From the NCBI GenBank assembly GCA_003153855.1, contig PMBM01000027.1, positions 1 to 13,185 of the forward strand: a stretch of 13,185 nt of DNA, in the 5' to 3' direction. The position numbers and the translations under genes were made by a program. Each line of letters opens with the position of its first letter. Within the stretch, counting starts at the first letter, position 1. This document shows positions 1-6,957 of the stretch, piece after piece. Under the pieces are notes generated by a model, which saw only the letters and a program-made list of their open reading frames with translations, was not told the origin of the DNA and ran no database searches. This stretch comes from Propionibacteriaceae bacterium. GTDB taxonomy: Bacteria; Actinomycetota; Actinomycetes; Propionibacteriales; Propionibacteriaceae.

Positions 1-461
1 GCGACGCGCTTCCACTCGTGGATCGTCGGCATGAAGAAGTTGAGGACGGACAGGTCCGTGCTCACCAGCTCCGTGAGGGACGTGTCGGGCAGGCCGTCGT
101 CGTCCAGGTGCTGGATGACGTCGGTGACGACCGTGATGTTGGTGCCGGACAGGTCGTTGACCGTGTCGATCACGCCCTTGTCGAGCGCGCTCTGGCTGTC
201 GGCGACGCCGATGCCGATCGACGACAGCACCGAGCCGAAGGTCGGTGCGACCGCCTTCAGCTGGCCGCTGACGTCGGCGGCGAGCGTGTCCGCCCCGAAG
301 CCGAGGGGGAGAGCGCCGAGAGGCGCACCGCCCACGACGGCCTGCTTCGGGGCAACCGCGACCGCAGTGGTCGTGGTGGCAGCCTCCTGGACCTCGTCGA
401 CGTGCTCGCGAGGACGTTCGGCTGTACGGGTCCGTGTTCTGGACTCATGGGTATCGGCCAT
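1..461 (-). CDS. Hypothetical protein downstream of S8 protease, C-terminus beyond the window
   Basis: An open frame of 153 codons starts at ATG 459-461 and runs off the left edge. A strong Shine-Dalgarno (AAAGGAGT on the minus strand, about 470-477) sits just before it, and it begins 26 nt after the protease stop, so the two genes are very likely co-transcribed. Visible layout: a charged N-terminus of about 25 residues rich in Arg, Thr and Glu; an Ala/Thr/Val-rich linker (about 28-40); a Gly/Leu-rich stretch (GGAPLGALPLGFG, about 43-55); then a soluble mixed region with many Asp, Val and Thr that ends with LNFFMPTIHEWKRVA. There is no signal peptide or clear membrane helix. I do not recognise the family. 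Codon use matches its neighbours. The pairing with a subtilase suggests a substrate, partner or structural protein, but that is inference. Confidence 0.8.
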   Translation of the reverse strand, partial: MADTHESRTRTRTAERPREHVDEVQEAATTTTAVAVAPKQAVVGGAPLGALPLGFGADTLAADVSGQLKAVAPTFGSVLSSIGIGVADSQSALDKGVIDTVNDLSGTNITVVTDVIQHLDDDGLPDTSLTELVSTDLSVLNFFMPTIHEWKRV

Positions 462-487
462 GGCCGTGACTCCTTTCGTTGGGTGCC

Positions 488-2527
488 CTAGCTCCAGGTG
501 CGGATGACAAGGGCGTACGGCTGCGGCCCCTGGGGGACGTTCGCGCCGGTGACGGCGAGCTCCCAGGTGCCCGCGGCGAGCCCGGACACGTCGACGACCT
601 CGACCGTGTTCGTACGGTCAGGGGTGCCCGGCGTGGTGGGCGAGCCGTTCTGGTGGTTGCCCCAGATGGGCGCTGCCACGCCGGGGCCGATGAGGGTGAG
701 GTCGAGGTCGTTGACGAGACGCTCGCCGGGCAGGTCGTACCAGGCGAGTACAGCCCGCAGGCGACCGTTCGCGCCGACCGTGAGGCGGTGGCGACGGACC
801 TGGCCGGTACGAACGCCGGTCGCTGTCGTCCCGTTGACAAGCACATCCGAGGTCGAGCCGTCGCTCGGGTGCGGCAGCGAGCCGTCGAGGTCGAGGCGGC
901 CGTACCCGGCGATGCTGCGGTCCTCCGGCTTCGTACCGTCACGGCTGCACACGGGTGCGGCACCCAGGATCGCGAGCGCCTTGAGGGTCACCCCTGCGGG
1001 CCTGCTGCCCAGCTCCCGTCGCCATGCTTGCCGCAGCAGCGCGATGGCCCCCCCAGCCACCGCGACCGCCGCGGACGTGCCCCCGTCGACGACGTACGAC
1101 GGGAGCGGATCGGCGAGCCCCCAACCCCGGCCGATCGCGTTCATCGCGCGGGGACCGACGAGACAGGTCCCCGGCGCGGAGATATCGGGTTTCGTGCGAC
1201 CGTCGGACGTGGGTCCGGCCGACGAGAGAAGGGCCATGCGACTGGGTTGCCCGTACACGGGATCGCTGAGATCGGCGGCGTTCGCGAACACGCGACCCTC
1301 CGCCTGCAACCGGTCCCACGTGACGGGGAAGCCGTTGGGCGCCGATCCCTCGGTCGCGCCGATCGTCGTGACGTTCTTGGCGCTCGCCGGCGAGTCGAGG
1401 CTCGACGCGTCGATCTCGCGGTCGGCGTTGCGATCGCTACCGCTGTTGCCAGCGGCCACGCAGATGATCGCGTCGCGATGCTCACGCAGGTACAGGTCGG
1501 CCTCGTACGAGTCGTTGTCGTACGTCCCTGCTGCCGCGCTCCCCCAAGCCAGAACATGGATGCGTGCGCCGGACCTGTAACCCTGCGTGAGCAGCTCTCG
1601 GAGGTCGGTCGGGCGACCGGCCAGGGTGTAGCGCGATGCGCCGATCTCGGGATGACCAGGCGCGACGCTGATCCACTGCTCGATCGCCTGGACGACGAGC
1701 GTCGCCGCCGGCGCCACGCCGCGCCGGGTCCCGCCACTCCGCGCACCCGTACCGGCGACGAGACCGGACACGTACGTGCCGTGGCCGCTGCCGAGATCTG
1801 CGGGACCGTCGTCGGCGCCCGGGTTGGTCACGTACGGCGCCCATGACGGGTTGATCGGCCAGGAGGTGAGCGCCTTGACGCGACCGGCGAGATCGGGCGT
1901 GATCGTCGTGAGCACGCCGGTGTCGAGACCGGTGTCTGCGACCGCAATCACCTCTCCCTTGCCGTCGAGGTCGGTACGCCATGTGCCGTCGACATGTCCG
2001 TAGTCGAGGTCGACCGCGAGCCCGGTCGCCGATGTGGAGGGGATGCGCGGACGCTCCACGAGCTTCACGCCGACGACGTCTCGGATCGGGGTCGGGTCGC
2101 CCGGCCACCCGATGCGGATCTTGGAGCGTCCCTCGTCGAGGACCGTGGCGCCGAGAGCGCGGAGCTCGTCGGCGACGCGTGGCCTGTCGGCGTGCGAGAA
2201 GCAGACGACGTCGAGCCAGTCGAGCCCGGTGTCTGCGTCGAGGACGCGGTCGCAGGACGACTCGTCATACGGGACGTAGCCGGCGACGATGTCGCACGTC
2301 GCGAGCTTCTCGGCCGCGTCGCCGGACAAGGTGACACAAGCCCCGTACGGAGGGCACCAGAACTCGACGGTCGCGCCGAGCTTCTTCAGCCGCGCGGACC
2401 ACGTGGAGCCGATCGGGCCGGGGAACCGTACGACCACGCGCGGTCCGGGACCCCACAGGTACGTATGGTCGGGGATCACCACCGGCCGCCCGTTCACGTA
2501 CACCCTCGTCTCACTCACGGCCTTCAA
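488..2527 (-). CDS. S8 (subtilisin-like) serine protease with duplicated N-terminal domain and C-terminal beta-sandwich
   Basis: Peptidase S8 with a complete triad: Asp198 in VADTGLD, His249 in GSGHGT, Ser485 in GGTSAA (GTSAA rather than the usual GTSMA), and oxyanion Asn361 in AAGNSG. Residues about 30-160 hold two similar halves, each with an LGATV segment (near 50 and 125) and ending in a short strand (VAGYVPY; VVGVKLVER). This resembles a duplicated inhibitor-type propeptide. Residues about 555-679 look like the C-terminal jelly-roll of KP-43-type alkaline subtilases (NDLDLTLIGPG, GTWELAVTGANV, PYALVIRTW). No signal peptide or anchor is visible, which is odd for a subtilase. The start is uncertain: TTG at 2527 is the most upstream possible start, GTG at 2518 is the alternative, and neither has a well-spaced Shine-Dalgarno. 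It probably leads an operon with the gene that follows on the minus strand. Substrate is unknown. Confidence 0.93.
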   Translation of the reverse strand: MKAVSETRVYVNGRPVVIPDHTYLWGPGPRVVVRFPGPIGSTWSARLKKLGATVEFWCPPYGACVTLSGDAAEKLATCDIVAGYVPYDESSCDRVLDADTGLDWLDVVCFSHADRPRVADELRALGATVLDEGRSKIRIGWPGDPTPIRDVVGVKLVERPRIPSTSATGLAVDLDYGHVDGTWRTDLDGKGEVIAVADTGLDTGVLTTITPDLAGRVKALTSWPINPSWAPYVTNPGADDGPADLGSGHGTYVSGLVAGTGARSGGTRRGVAPAATLVVQAIEQWISVAPGHPEIGASRYTLAGRPTDLRELLTQGYRSGARIHVLAWGSAAAGTYDNDSYEADLYLREHRDAIICVAAGNSGSDRNADREIDASSLDSPASAKNVTTIGATEGSAPNGFPVTWDRLQAEGRVFANAADLSDPVYGQPSRMALLSSAGPTSDGRTKPDISAPGTCLVGPRAMNAIGRGWGLADPLPSYVVDGGTSAAVAVAGGAIALLRQAWRRELGSRPAGVTLKALAILGAAPVCSRDGTKPEDRSIAGYGRLDLDGSLPHPSDGSTSDVLVNGTTATGVRTGQVRRHRLTVGANGRLRAVLAWYDLPGERLVNDLDLTLIGPGVAAPIWGNHQNGSPTTPGTPDRTNTVEVVDVSGLAAGTWELAVTGANVPQGPQPYALVIRTWS

Positions 2528-2580
2528 GAGCGCGCCATCACTTCTCTGATACGAAACCCTTGAAAGAAGTCCGGCCGCGG

Positions 2581-2608
2581 TGTCGGATCGGGGTACTGGC
2601 GTTCGTTG
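2581..2608 (+). promoter_or_regulatory. Candidate ECF-type promoter for the DGPF-sigma factor operon
   Basis: TGTCGG at 2581-2586 and CGTTG at 2604-2608 are separated by 17 nt. As I recall, ECF42 sigma factors of Streptomyces recognise a TGTCGA-type -35 and a CGA/CGT-type -10 in front of DGPF genes, so this fits autoregulation by the sigma factor encoded downstream. It would give a start point near 2614-2616 and a leader of about 45 nt. The match is short and was found by eye. Confidence 0.4.
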
Positions 2609-2645
2609 CAGGGGTGAGGAGGGCCACGAGGGCAGTCCACGACGC

Positions 2646-2651
2646 AGGAGG
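2646..2651 (+). promoter_or_regulatory. Shine-Dalgarno that fixes the DGPF protein start
   Basis: AGGAGG lies 7 nt before ATG 2659. It selects this ATG over start codons further upstream in the same open frame, which would add 33 residues with no family similarity. Confidence 0.85.
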
Positions 2652-2658
2652 ATCCGAG

Positions 2659-2982
2659 ATGCAGTACATGGTTTCCGTGATCGACGAGAAGGCGAACAAC
2701 GGGACGCAGGAGGAGATGGACGCCGTCGACGTGTTCAACGACAAGCTCATCGCCGACGGCTACTGGGTGTTCGCGGGTGGCCTCGCGGCGCCCAGCACCG
2801 CCACCGTCATCGACAACCGGGGCGACCAGCCGATCGTGACCGACGGGCCGTTCGTGGAGACGAAGGAGCTGCTCGCCGGCTTCTGGATCATCCAGGCGCC
2901 CGACCTCGACGTCGCGCTGAAGCTCGCGACCGAGGGCTCGAAGGCCTGCAACCGCAAGGTCGAGGTACGGCCGTTCCTGTGA
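2659..2982 (+). CDS. YCII-related DGPF-domain protein
   Basis: A 107-residue protein of the YCII/DGPF family, a dimeric alpha-beta barrel fold. The signature DGPF is at residues 62-65, followed by ETKELLAGFWII, and a second conserved block is at about 82-107. Its length is normal for stand-alone family members. These proteins are typically encoded beside ECF42 sigma factors and are their transcriptional targets, but their biochemical role is not settled. Here the stop codon overlaps the sigma factor GTG by 4 nt (GTGA at 2979-2982), implying translational coupling. The start is set by AGGAGG at 2646. Probably cytoplasmic, with no signal or membrane segment. Family assignment is secure; function is unknown. 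Confidence 0.93.
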   Translation: MQYMVSVIDEKANNGTQEEMDAVDVFNDKLIADGYWVFAGGLAAPSTATVIDNRGDQPIVTDGPFVETKELLAGFWIIQAPDLDVALKLATEGSKACNRKVEVRPFL

Positions 2983-4211
2983 CCGTGACCGACGTCGAGG
3001 AGGCGATCACCCGAGCCCACCAGGAGGAGTGGGCGCGGGTGGTCGCCGCCTTGACCAGGCGGTACGGCGACCTCGACATCGCCGAGGAGGCGGCGGCCGA
3101 GGCGTTCGCGACGGCCGTCGAGAGGTGGCCCGCCGAGGGCGTACCCCCCAACCCTGGCGCGTGGCTGACCGTCACCGCCAGTCGGAAGGCGCTGGATCGG
3201 ATCCGGCGCGAGAACAAGCGTGACGACAAGCAGAGGGAGGCTCAGCGCATGTACGACGACAGCTCGACTGAGCCTCTCGGCGCCATCGACGACGACCGGC
3301 TGCGGCTGATCTTCACGTGCTGCCATCCGGCGCTCGCGATGGAGGCCCGGGTGGCATTGACGCTGCGCATGGTCGGCGGCCTGACCGTTCCGGAGATCGC
3401 CCGAGCCTTCCTGGTGCAGGAGACCACGATGGGCCAGCGGATCACCCGGGCGAAGGCCAAGATCGCGGCCGCACGCATCCCGTACCGGGTGCCGTCCGCG
3501 GAGGACCTCCCCGGCCGCGTGTCCGGCGTGCTGGCGGTCCTCTACCTCGTCTTCAACGAGGGCTACCTGGCGACCGGGCCCGACTCGGAGCCCGTACGTC
3601 ACGCCCTGACCGCCGAGGCGATCCGGCTCACGCGGCTCATCCGAGCGCTCATCCCCGACGACGGAGAGGCGGCAGGGCTGCTCGCGCTGATGCTGCTCAT
3701 CGAGGCCCGCCGCACCGCACGCGTGTCCGCGACCGGCGAGCTCGTCACCCTCGATCAGCAGGACCGCGGCGCCTGGGACCAGGCGATGATCGCCGAGGGA
3801 CACGGGCTGGTACGCGAGCGTCTGGCGTCGGGCATCGCCCCGGGCCCCTACCAGATCCTCGCCGCGATCAATGCGGTCCACACCTCCGCTCGCGACGTAC
3901 GCGACACCGACTGGACGCAGGTCGTCGCCCTGTACGACCAGCTGGTGGCGATCGACCCCTCGCCGATCGTCGGCCTCAACCGGGCCATCGCGGTTGCCGA
4001 GCTCGACGGCCCGGAGGTGGCGCTGGCGACCGTCGACCGACTCGAAGACCGTCTGTCCGGCTACCACGCGTACCACGCGGCCCGCGCCGACCTTCTTCGC
4101 CGGTTGGGACGCAGTCAGGAGTCGCGCGCGGCGTACTCCAGAGCCATCGAGCTGGCCGGCAACACCGCGGAGACCGCCTACCTGGAACGCCGCCGCGACC
4201 AGCTCGGCTGA
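2979..4211 (+). CDS. ECF sigma factor, ECF42-like, with C-terminal TPR-like extension
   Basis: A 410-residue sigma factor of the extracytoplasmic-function class that directs RNA polymerase to its own promoters. Region 2 spans about residues 15-80 (WARVVAALTRRYGDLDIAEE, ending AWLTVTASRKALDRIRREN). Region 4 spans about 105-165, with helix-turn-helix LTVPEIARAFLVQETTMGQR and the preceding FTCCHPAL typical of this group. Instead of ending there, the protein carries about 240 further residues with the conserved VLYLVFNEGY segment (187-196) and TPR-like helices (about 315-400). This extension is the hallmark of ECF42, where it is needed for activity. No anti-sigma factor gene is nearby, as expected for the group. 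The GTG at 2979 overlaps the DGPF stop; GTG 2985 is an alternative two codons later. The adjoining DGPF gene is the predicted target and partner. Confidence 0.94.
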   Translation: MTVTDVEEAITRAHQEEWARVVAALTRRYGDLDIAEEAAAEAFATAVERWPAEGVPPNPGAWLTVTASRKALDRIRRENKRDDKQREAQRMYDDSSTEPLGAIDDDRLRLIFTCCHPALAMEARVALTLRMVGGLTVPEIARAFLVQETTMGQRITRAKAKIAAARIPYRVPSAEDLPGRVSGVLAVLYLVFNEGYLATGPDSEPVRHALTAEAIRLTRLIRALIPDDGEAAGLLALMLLIEARRTARVSATGELVTLDQQDRGAWDQAMIAEGHGLVRERLASGIAPGPYQILAAINAVHTSARDVRDTDWTQVVALYDQLVAIDPSPIVGLNRAIAVAELDGPEVALATVDRLEDRLSGYHAYHAARADLLRRLGRSQESRAAYSRAIELAGNTAETAYLERRRDQLG

Positions 4212-4242
4212 GCCGCCCCTACGATCGGGGCGAGGAGATGCG

Positions 4243-5184
4243 ATGACCTACACGCCTGTGCCGCCCGCTCGCTGGATCGAGCCGCTGACGATGGACGACG
4301 AGTTCCCGGACTCGCCGCTGATCACCGAGGGGATGCTGGTCCTGGAGGCGGACACCGTCGCGGACCGTGCCCAGGCGATGATCGACATTCCCTACGCGAA
4401 GAAGTCCGGCCGGACGCTGCACCTCGCCGTCGTGGCCCCGGCGTGGAGCACCGAGACGTACCCGCTGGTGGTCTTCGTCCAGGGCTCCGCGTGGCGCGAG
4501 CAGCAGGTCGGGGCGCGGATCCCGACGCTGGGGGCAGTGGCGGAGCGAGGGTACGTGGTGGCGTTCGTCGAGTACCGCCCGTCGACAGTGGCGCCGTTCC
4601 CGGCGCAGGTGCGGGACGTACGGACGGCGCTGCGGTTCCTCCAGGACAACGCAGCCGACCTCCACATCGCTCCTGGTCCGGTCGCGCTGTGGGGCGACTC
4701 GTCCGGTGGGCACACGGCTGTGCTGACGGCGCTGACCAGCGACGACCCGTACTTCTCGGACGAGCCAGCCGGCGCGCCGGTCCCAGAGATCTACGCGGTG
4801 GTCGACTACTACGGCCCGACCGACATCTCGCGGATGAACGAAGAGCCCTCGGTGCAGGACCATCGAGCAGCGGACAGTCCGGAGGGGCTGCTCATCGGAG
4901 GCGTCGACGTGCTCGACAACCCGGACCTCGCCAACAAGACCGTCCTCATGACCCACATCGGCGAAGGCCGCGACCTTCCGCCGTTCCTCGTCATCCACGG
5001 CAGCGCGGACCGCCTCGTACCGTTCGGCCAGTCGATCATGCTCGTCGAAGCACTCCGCGAGGCCGGGCAGGACGTCACGTTCTACAAGATCGCCGGTGCC
5101 GACCACGGCGACCCGACGTTCTGGAGGCCCGCCACCCTCGATCTCGTCGTCGACTTCATCGAGTTCCATCGCCCCCAGCGCTGA
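4243..5184 (+). CDS. Alpha/beta-hydrolase (BD-FAE/acetyl-esterase-like)
   Basis: A 313-residue serine hydrolase with a full set of elements: an oxyanion strand with FVQGSAW (78-84), nucleophile Ser153 in GDSSG, Asp256 in HGSADRLVP and His288 in GADHGD. The QGSAW variant of the HGG loop and overall order match the BD-FAE/esterase-lipase branch, which hydrolyses acetyl or feruloyl esters. The actual substrate cannot be read here. There is no signal peptide, so it is probably cytoplasmic. The start is ATG 4243 behind GAGGAG at 4232-4237. It begins 31 nt after the sigma factor stop on the same strand with no clear terminator between, so it may belong to the ECF42 regulon. The non-coding repeat array follows directly. 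Confidence 0.9.
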   Translation: MTYTPVPPARWIEPLTMDDEFPDSPLITEGMLVLEADTVADRAQAMIDIPYAKKSGRTLHLAVVAPAWSTETYPLVVFVQGSAWREQQVGARIPTLGAVAERGYVVAFVEYRPSTVAPFPAQVRDVRTALRFLQDNAADLHIAPGPVALWGDSSGGHTAVLTALTSDDPYFSDEPAGAPVPEIYAVVDYYGPTDISRMNEEPSVQDHRAADSPEGLLIGGVDVLDNPDLANKTVLMTHIGEGRDLPPFLVIHGSADRLVPFGQSIMLVEALREAGQDVTFYKIAGADHGDPTFWRPATLDLVVDFIEFHRPQR

Positions 5185-5206
5185 CCTCGCTCAGCCAGGC
5201 CGTGCG

Positions 5207-5371
5207 ACTTACGCGAACGGGTGGTTATCAGACGGCCCGTGCCCTCCTGTGGAGCTGAGTTCCGCGTTCGGAAGGCTATGGCGCCTGAATCCGCACTGAT
5301 AACCCGCCCACCACGGAAGTGAGCGGATCGGTCGCGCAACCCCCTGCTCATAACCCTCCCTGCGCGGAAGT
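5207..5371. repeat. Symmetric array of four degenerate 25-nt repeats (two inverted pairs)
   Basis: Four copies of a 25-nt unit, CTSATAACC-N9-CGKAAGT, lie at 5207-5231 (minus), 5258-5282 (minus, most diverged), 5296-5320 (plus) and 5347-5371 (plus). Both same-strand pairs have exactly 51-nt periods, and the two pairs face each other across 13 nt, so the whole array is a two-fold symmetric figure centred near 5289. The outer left and inner right copies share a perfect 9-nt inverted match (GGTTATCAG/CTGATAACC). No gene in this stretch is convincing. It could be a REP/MITE-like extragenic element, a multi-site protein-binding array, or a structured terminator for the upstream hydrolase gene. I cannot name the family. 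Confidence 0.75.
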
Positions 5372-5444
5372 CAGAGACGCCGCCTTGCCACGCGTCGCCC
5401 CGAACTCCGGCGTCGCTTGATGGTCCCGCCGAGGCTCCCCGGAC

Positions 5445-5976
5445 ATGGCTGAGGGGAGTGCTGCCATCACGGGGCGTGACGGGTCCGACGCGTATGCCCC
5501 GACGGGCGACGCTGGAAGGCGCTCAGCATCGCGCTGACAGCCGGTACATGACCCTGCTGGACGTGAGCATCGTGAACGTCGCCCTCCCCTCGATCCGGCA
5601 GGCGCTGCACGCTCCCGACGCGGCCCTGCAGTGGATCGTCTCAGGCTATGCGCTGAGCTTCGGCCTCGTCCCGGTGGCGGCCGAGCGGCTCGGCGATGCC
5701 CGTGGGCGGCGCACGATGTTCGTCGTCGGGGTCGGCGTGTTCACCGTGGCAAGCCTGGCCGCGGGCCTGTCCCCGAACGCCAGGTGGCACGTCGGCGCTC
5801 GGCTGCTCCAAGGCGTGGGTGGCGGATCATCAACCCGCAGGTGTCCGGCCTGGTCCAGCAGCTGGTCCGGCGCGGAGCGGGGGTGGGCGTTCGGTCGGCT
5901 GGGCACCACGATCGGGATCTCCACGGCGGTAAGCCCGGTGCTCGGCGGCGTGATCCTCGCTGTCGCCGGCAAGTAG
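5445..5976 (+). pseudogene. Remnant of a DHA2 (EmrB/QacA-like) MFS transporter gene
   Basis: The N-terminal part of a 14-helix drug-exporter-type permease is readable only by changing frame four times. ATG 5445 opens a hydrophilic leader that hits TGA at 5535. The family sequence continues as RRWKALSIALTAGT in a second frame (about 5507-5548). MTLLDVSIVNVALPSI follows in a third (from 5548), with motif A as RLGDARGRR. INPQVSGLVQQLV falls in a fourth reading (5826-5870). GAERGWAFGRLGTTIGISTAV then returns to the third frame, ending at TAG 5974-5976. Family members are about 470-520 residues; only about 175 codons remain, to roughly helix 5, and the rest is gone. The end lies 6 nt from the convergent kinase stop, suggesting a deletion joined them. 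A product from the longest open stretch (5458-5976) would not be functional. Confidence 0.85.
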
Positions 5977-5982
5977 CCAGTC

Positions 5983-6957
5983 TCACGGGGCGAGCGGCAC
6001 ACCTGTGAGGTACTGCGACACGACGCGCGCTGCGCTCTCGAGGCACTGCTTCGGGCCGTCGCCGTCGACCAGACGGGCCAGGAACGCCGCCTTGTACGCG
6101 TCGCCGGCACCGTTCGTCGTCGTCACGTCGTCGTGTACGTCGGGCACCTGCCACATCCTCGTACCTGCCCACGTGGCGGGGTCGAGGCCGCACGCGGCGA
6201 ACGCCTGGAGCCGCTCCTCTCCCGCCACGGCAAGGTGAGAACCCCGCGTTCCTCGAGTGATCAGGACCATGCCCGCGCCCCACTCGAGGAAGCGGTCCGC
6301 CCACTCCGCCACGTACGCGTCGTCAGCGTCGGCGGGGAGCCCGAGGCAGTTGACGAGGTCGTCCCAGCTGGGGCAGAAGACGTCAGACGCTGCGACGGCC
6401 GTGCGCAGCAGCGCGGCCCAGTCCACGTCGCGTACGGGCGAGTTGTCGGCCACGAACGACAGGTCGAGCGACGTGGCGACGCCCTGGCGATGGGCACGGT
6501 CGAAGAGCCGTACGATCGGCGCTCCTCCCTCCGCGCACATCGACGGCGTGAGCGACGGATAGCCGTAATGGAGCAGTCGCGTGGCGGTCACTGCGCAGTC
6601 GCCGACGAAGGCGTCGTTCGCGCCGCTGTGGTGCCAGAAGGAGCGATCGAGACCCTTCGGCTCGACGACCACCGAGTACGAGGTCGCCAGACCCGGTGCC
6701 ACGGCCAGCTCCACGTCGTGGTGGTGGGCGGTGAGCCGGCGCACCATGGCTCCCAGCTCGTCGTCACCGATGCATGCCGACCACGCGACGTCCACCCCGA
6801 GATCGGCCAGGATGCGACCGCAGTTCCCGACCGCACCGCCCAGGCTGATAGCCATCGGACCCACCGCGGCGAGCTCACCGGGCGCCGCGACGCCGGTCGA
6901 TCCCAGTGAAGGTCTGAGGTCCACGCACAGCTGCCCGACCACCTGGATGGCGGTCAT
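5983..6957 (-). CDS. PfkB-family carbohydrate kinase
   Basis: A 324-residue ribokinase/PfkB-family kinase that transfers phosphate from ATP to a sugar or related hydroxyl compound in the cytoplasm. The first signature is SLGGAVGNCGRILADLG (38-54), carrying the substrate-binding Gly pair. The second is TTTNGAGDAYKAAF (279-292), with catalytic base Asp286 in GAGD and the anion hole. The ATP-side strand is VLITRGTRGSHLA (231-243). Length is normal and nothing is missing. The ATG at 6957 overlaps the stop of the dehydrogenase gene as ATGA, so the two are translated together. The substrate is not readable from sequence. Its context with a polyol-phosphate-type dehydrogenase, and a class II aldolase nearby, points to a polyol or ketose pathway. 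Confidence 0.92.
   Translation of the reverse strand: MTAIQVVGQLCVDLRPSLGSTGVAAPGELAAVGPMAISLGGAVGNCGRILADLGVDVAWSACIGDDELGAMVRRLTAHHHDVELAVAPGLATSYSVVVEPKGLDRSFWHHSGANDAFVGDCAVTATRLLHYGYPSLTPSMCAEGGAPIVRLFDRAHRQGVATSLDLSFVADNSPVRDVDWAALLRTAVAASDVFCPSWDDLVNCLGLPADADDAYVAEWADRFLEWGAGMVLITRGTRGSHLAVAGEERLQAFAACGLDPATWAGTRMWQVPDVHDDVTTTNGAGDAYKAAFLARLVDGDGPKQCLESAARVVSQYLTGVPLAP

Noticed and set aside
479..1846. A 455-codon open frame antisense to the S8 protease
   Set aside because: Arg/Gly-rich translation with no family features. The opposite strand carries a complete protease with all catalytic motifs. Long antisense frames are common at this G+C.
2760..4076. A 438-codon open frame antisense to the DGPF and sigma factor genes
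   Set aside because: No domain features, and it crosses the boundary of two well-supported sense genes. It is a composition artefact.
5207..5371. CRISPR array as an explanation for the four repeats
   Set aside because: Repeats are degenerate, occur in both orientations, and no cas genes are present.
5458..5976. A functional 172-residue transporter gene
   Set aside because: Its first 30 residues are out of frame with the family and a central stretch is frame-shifted. Most membrane helices are missing, so it is annotated as a pseudogene.
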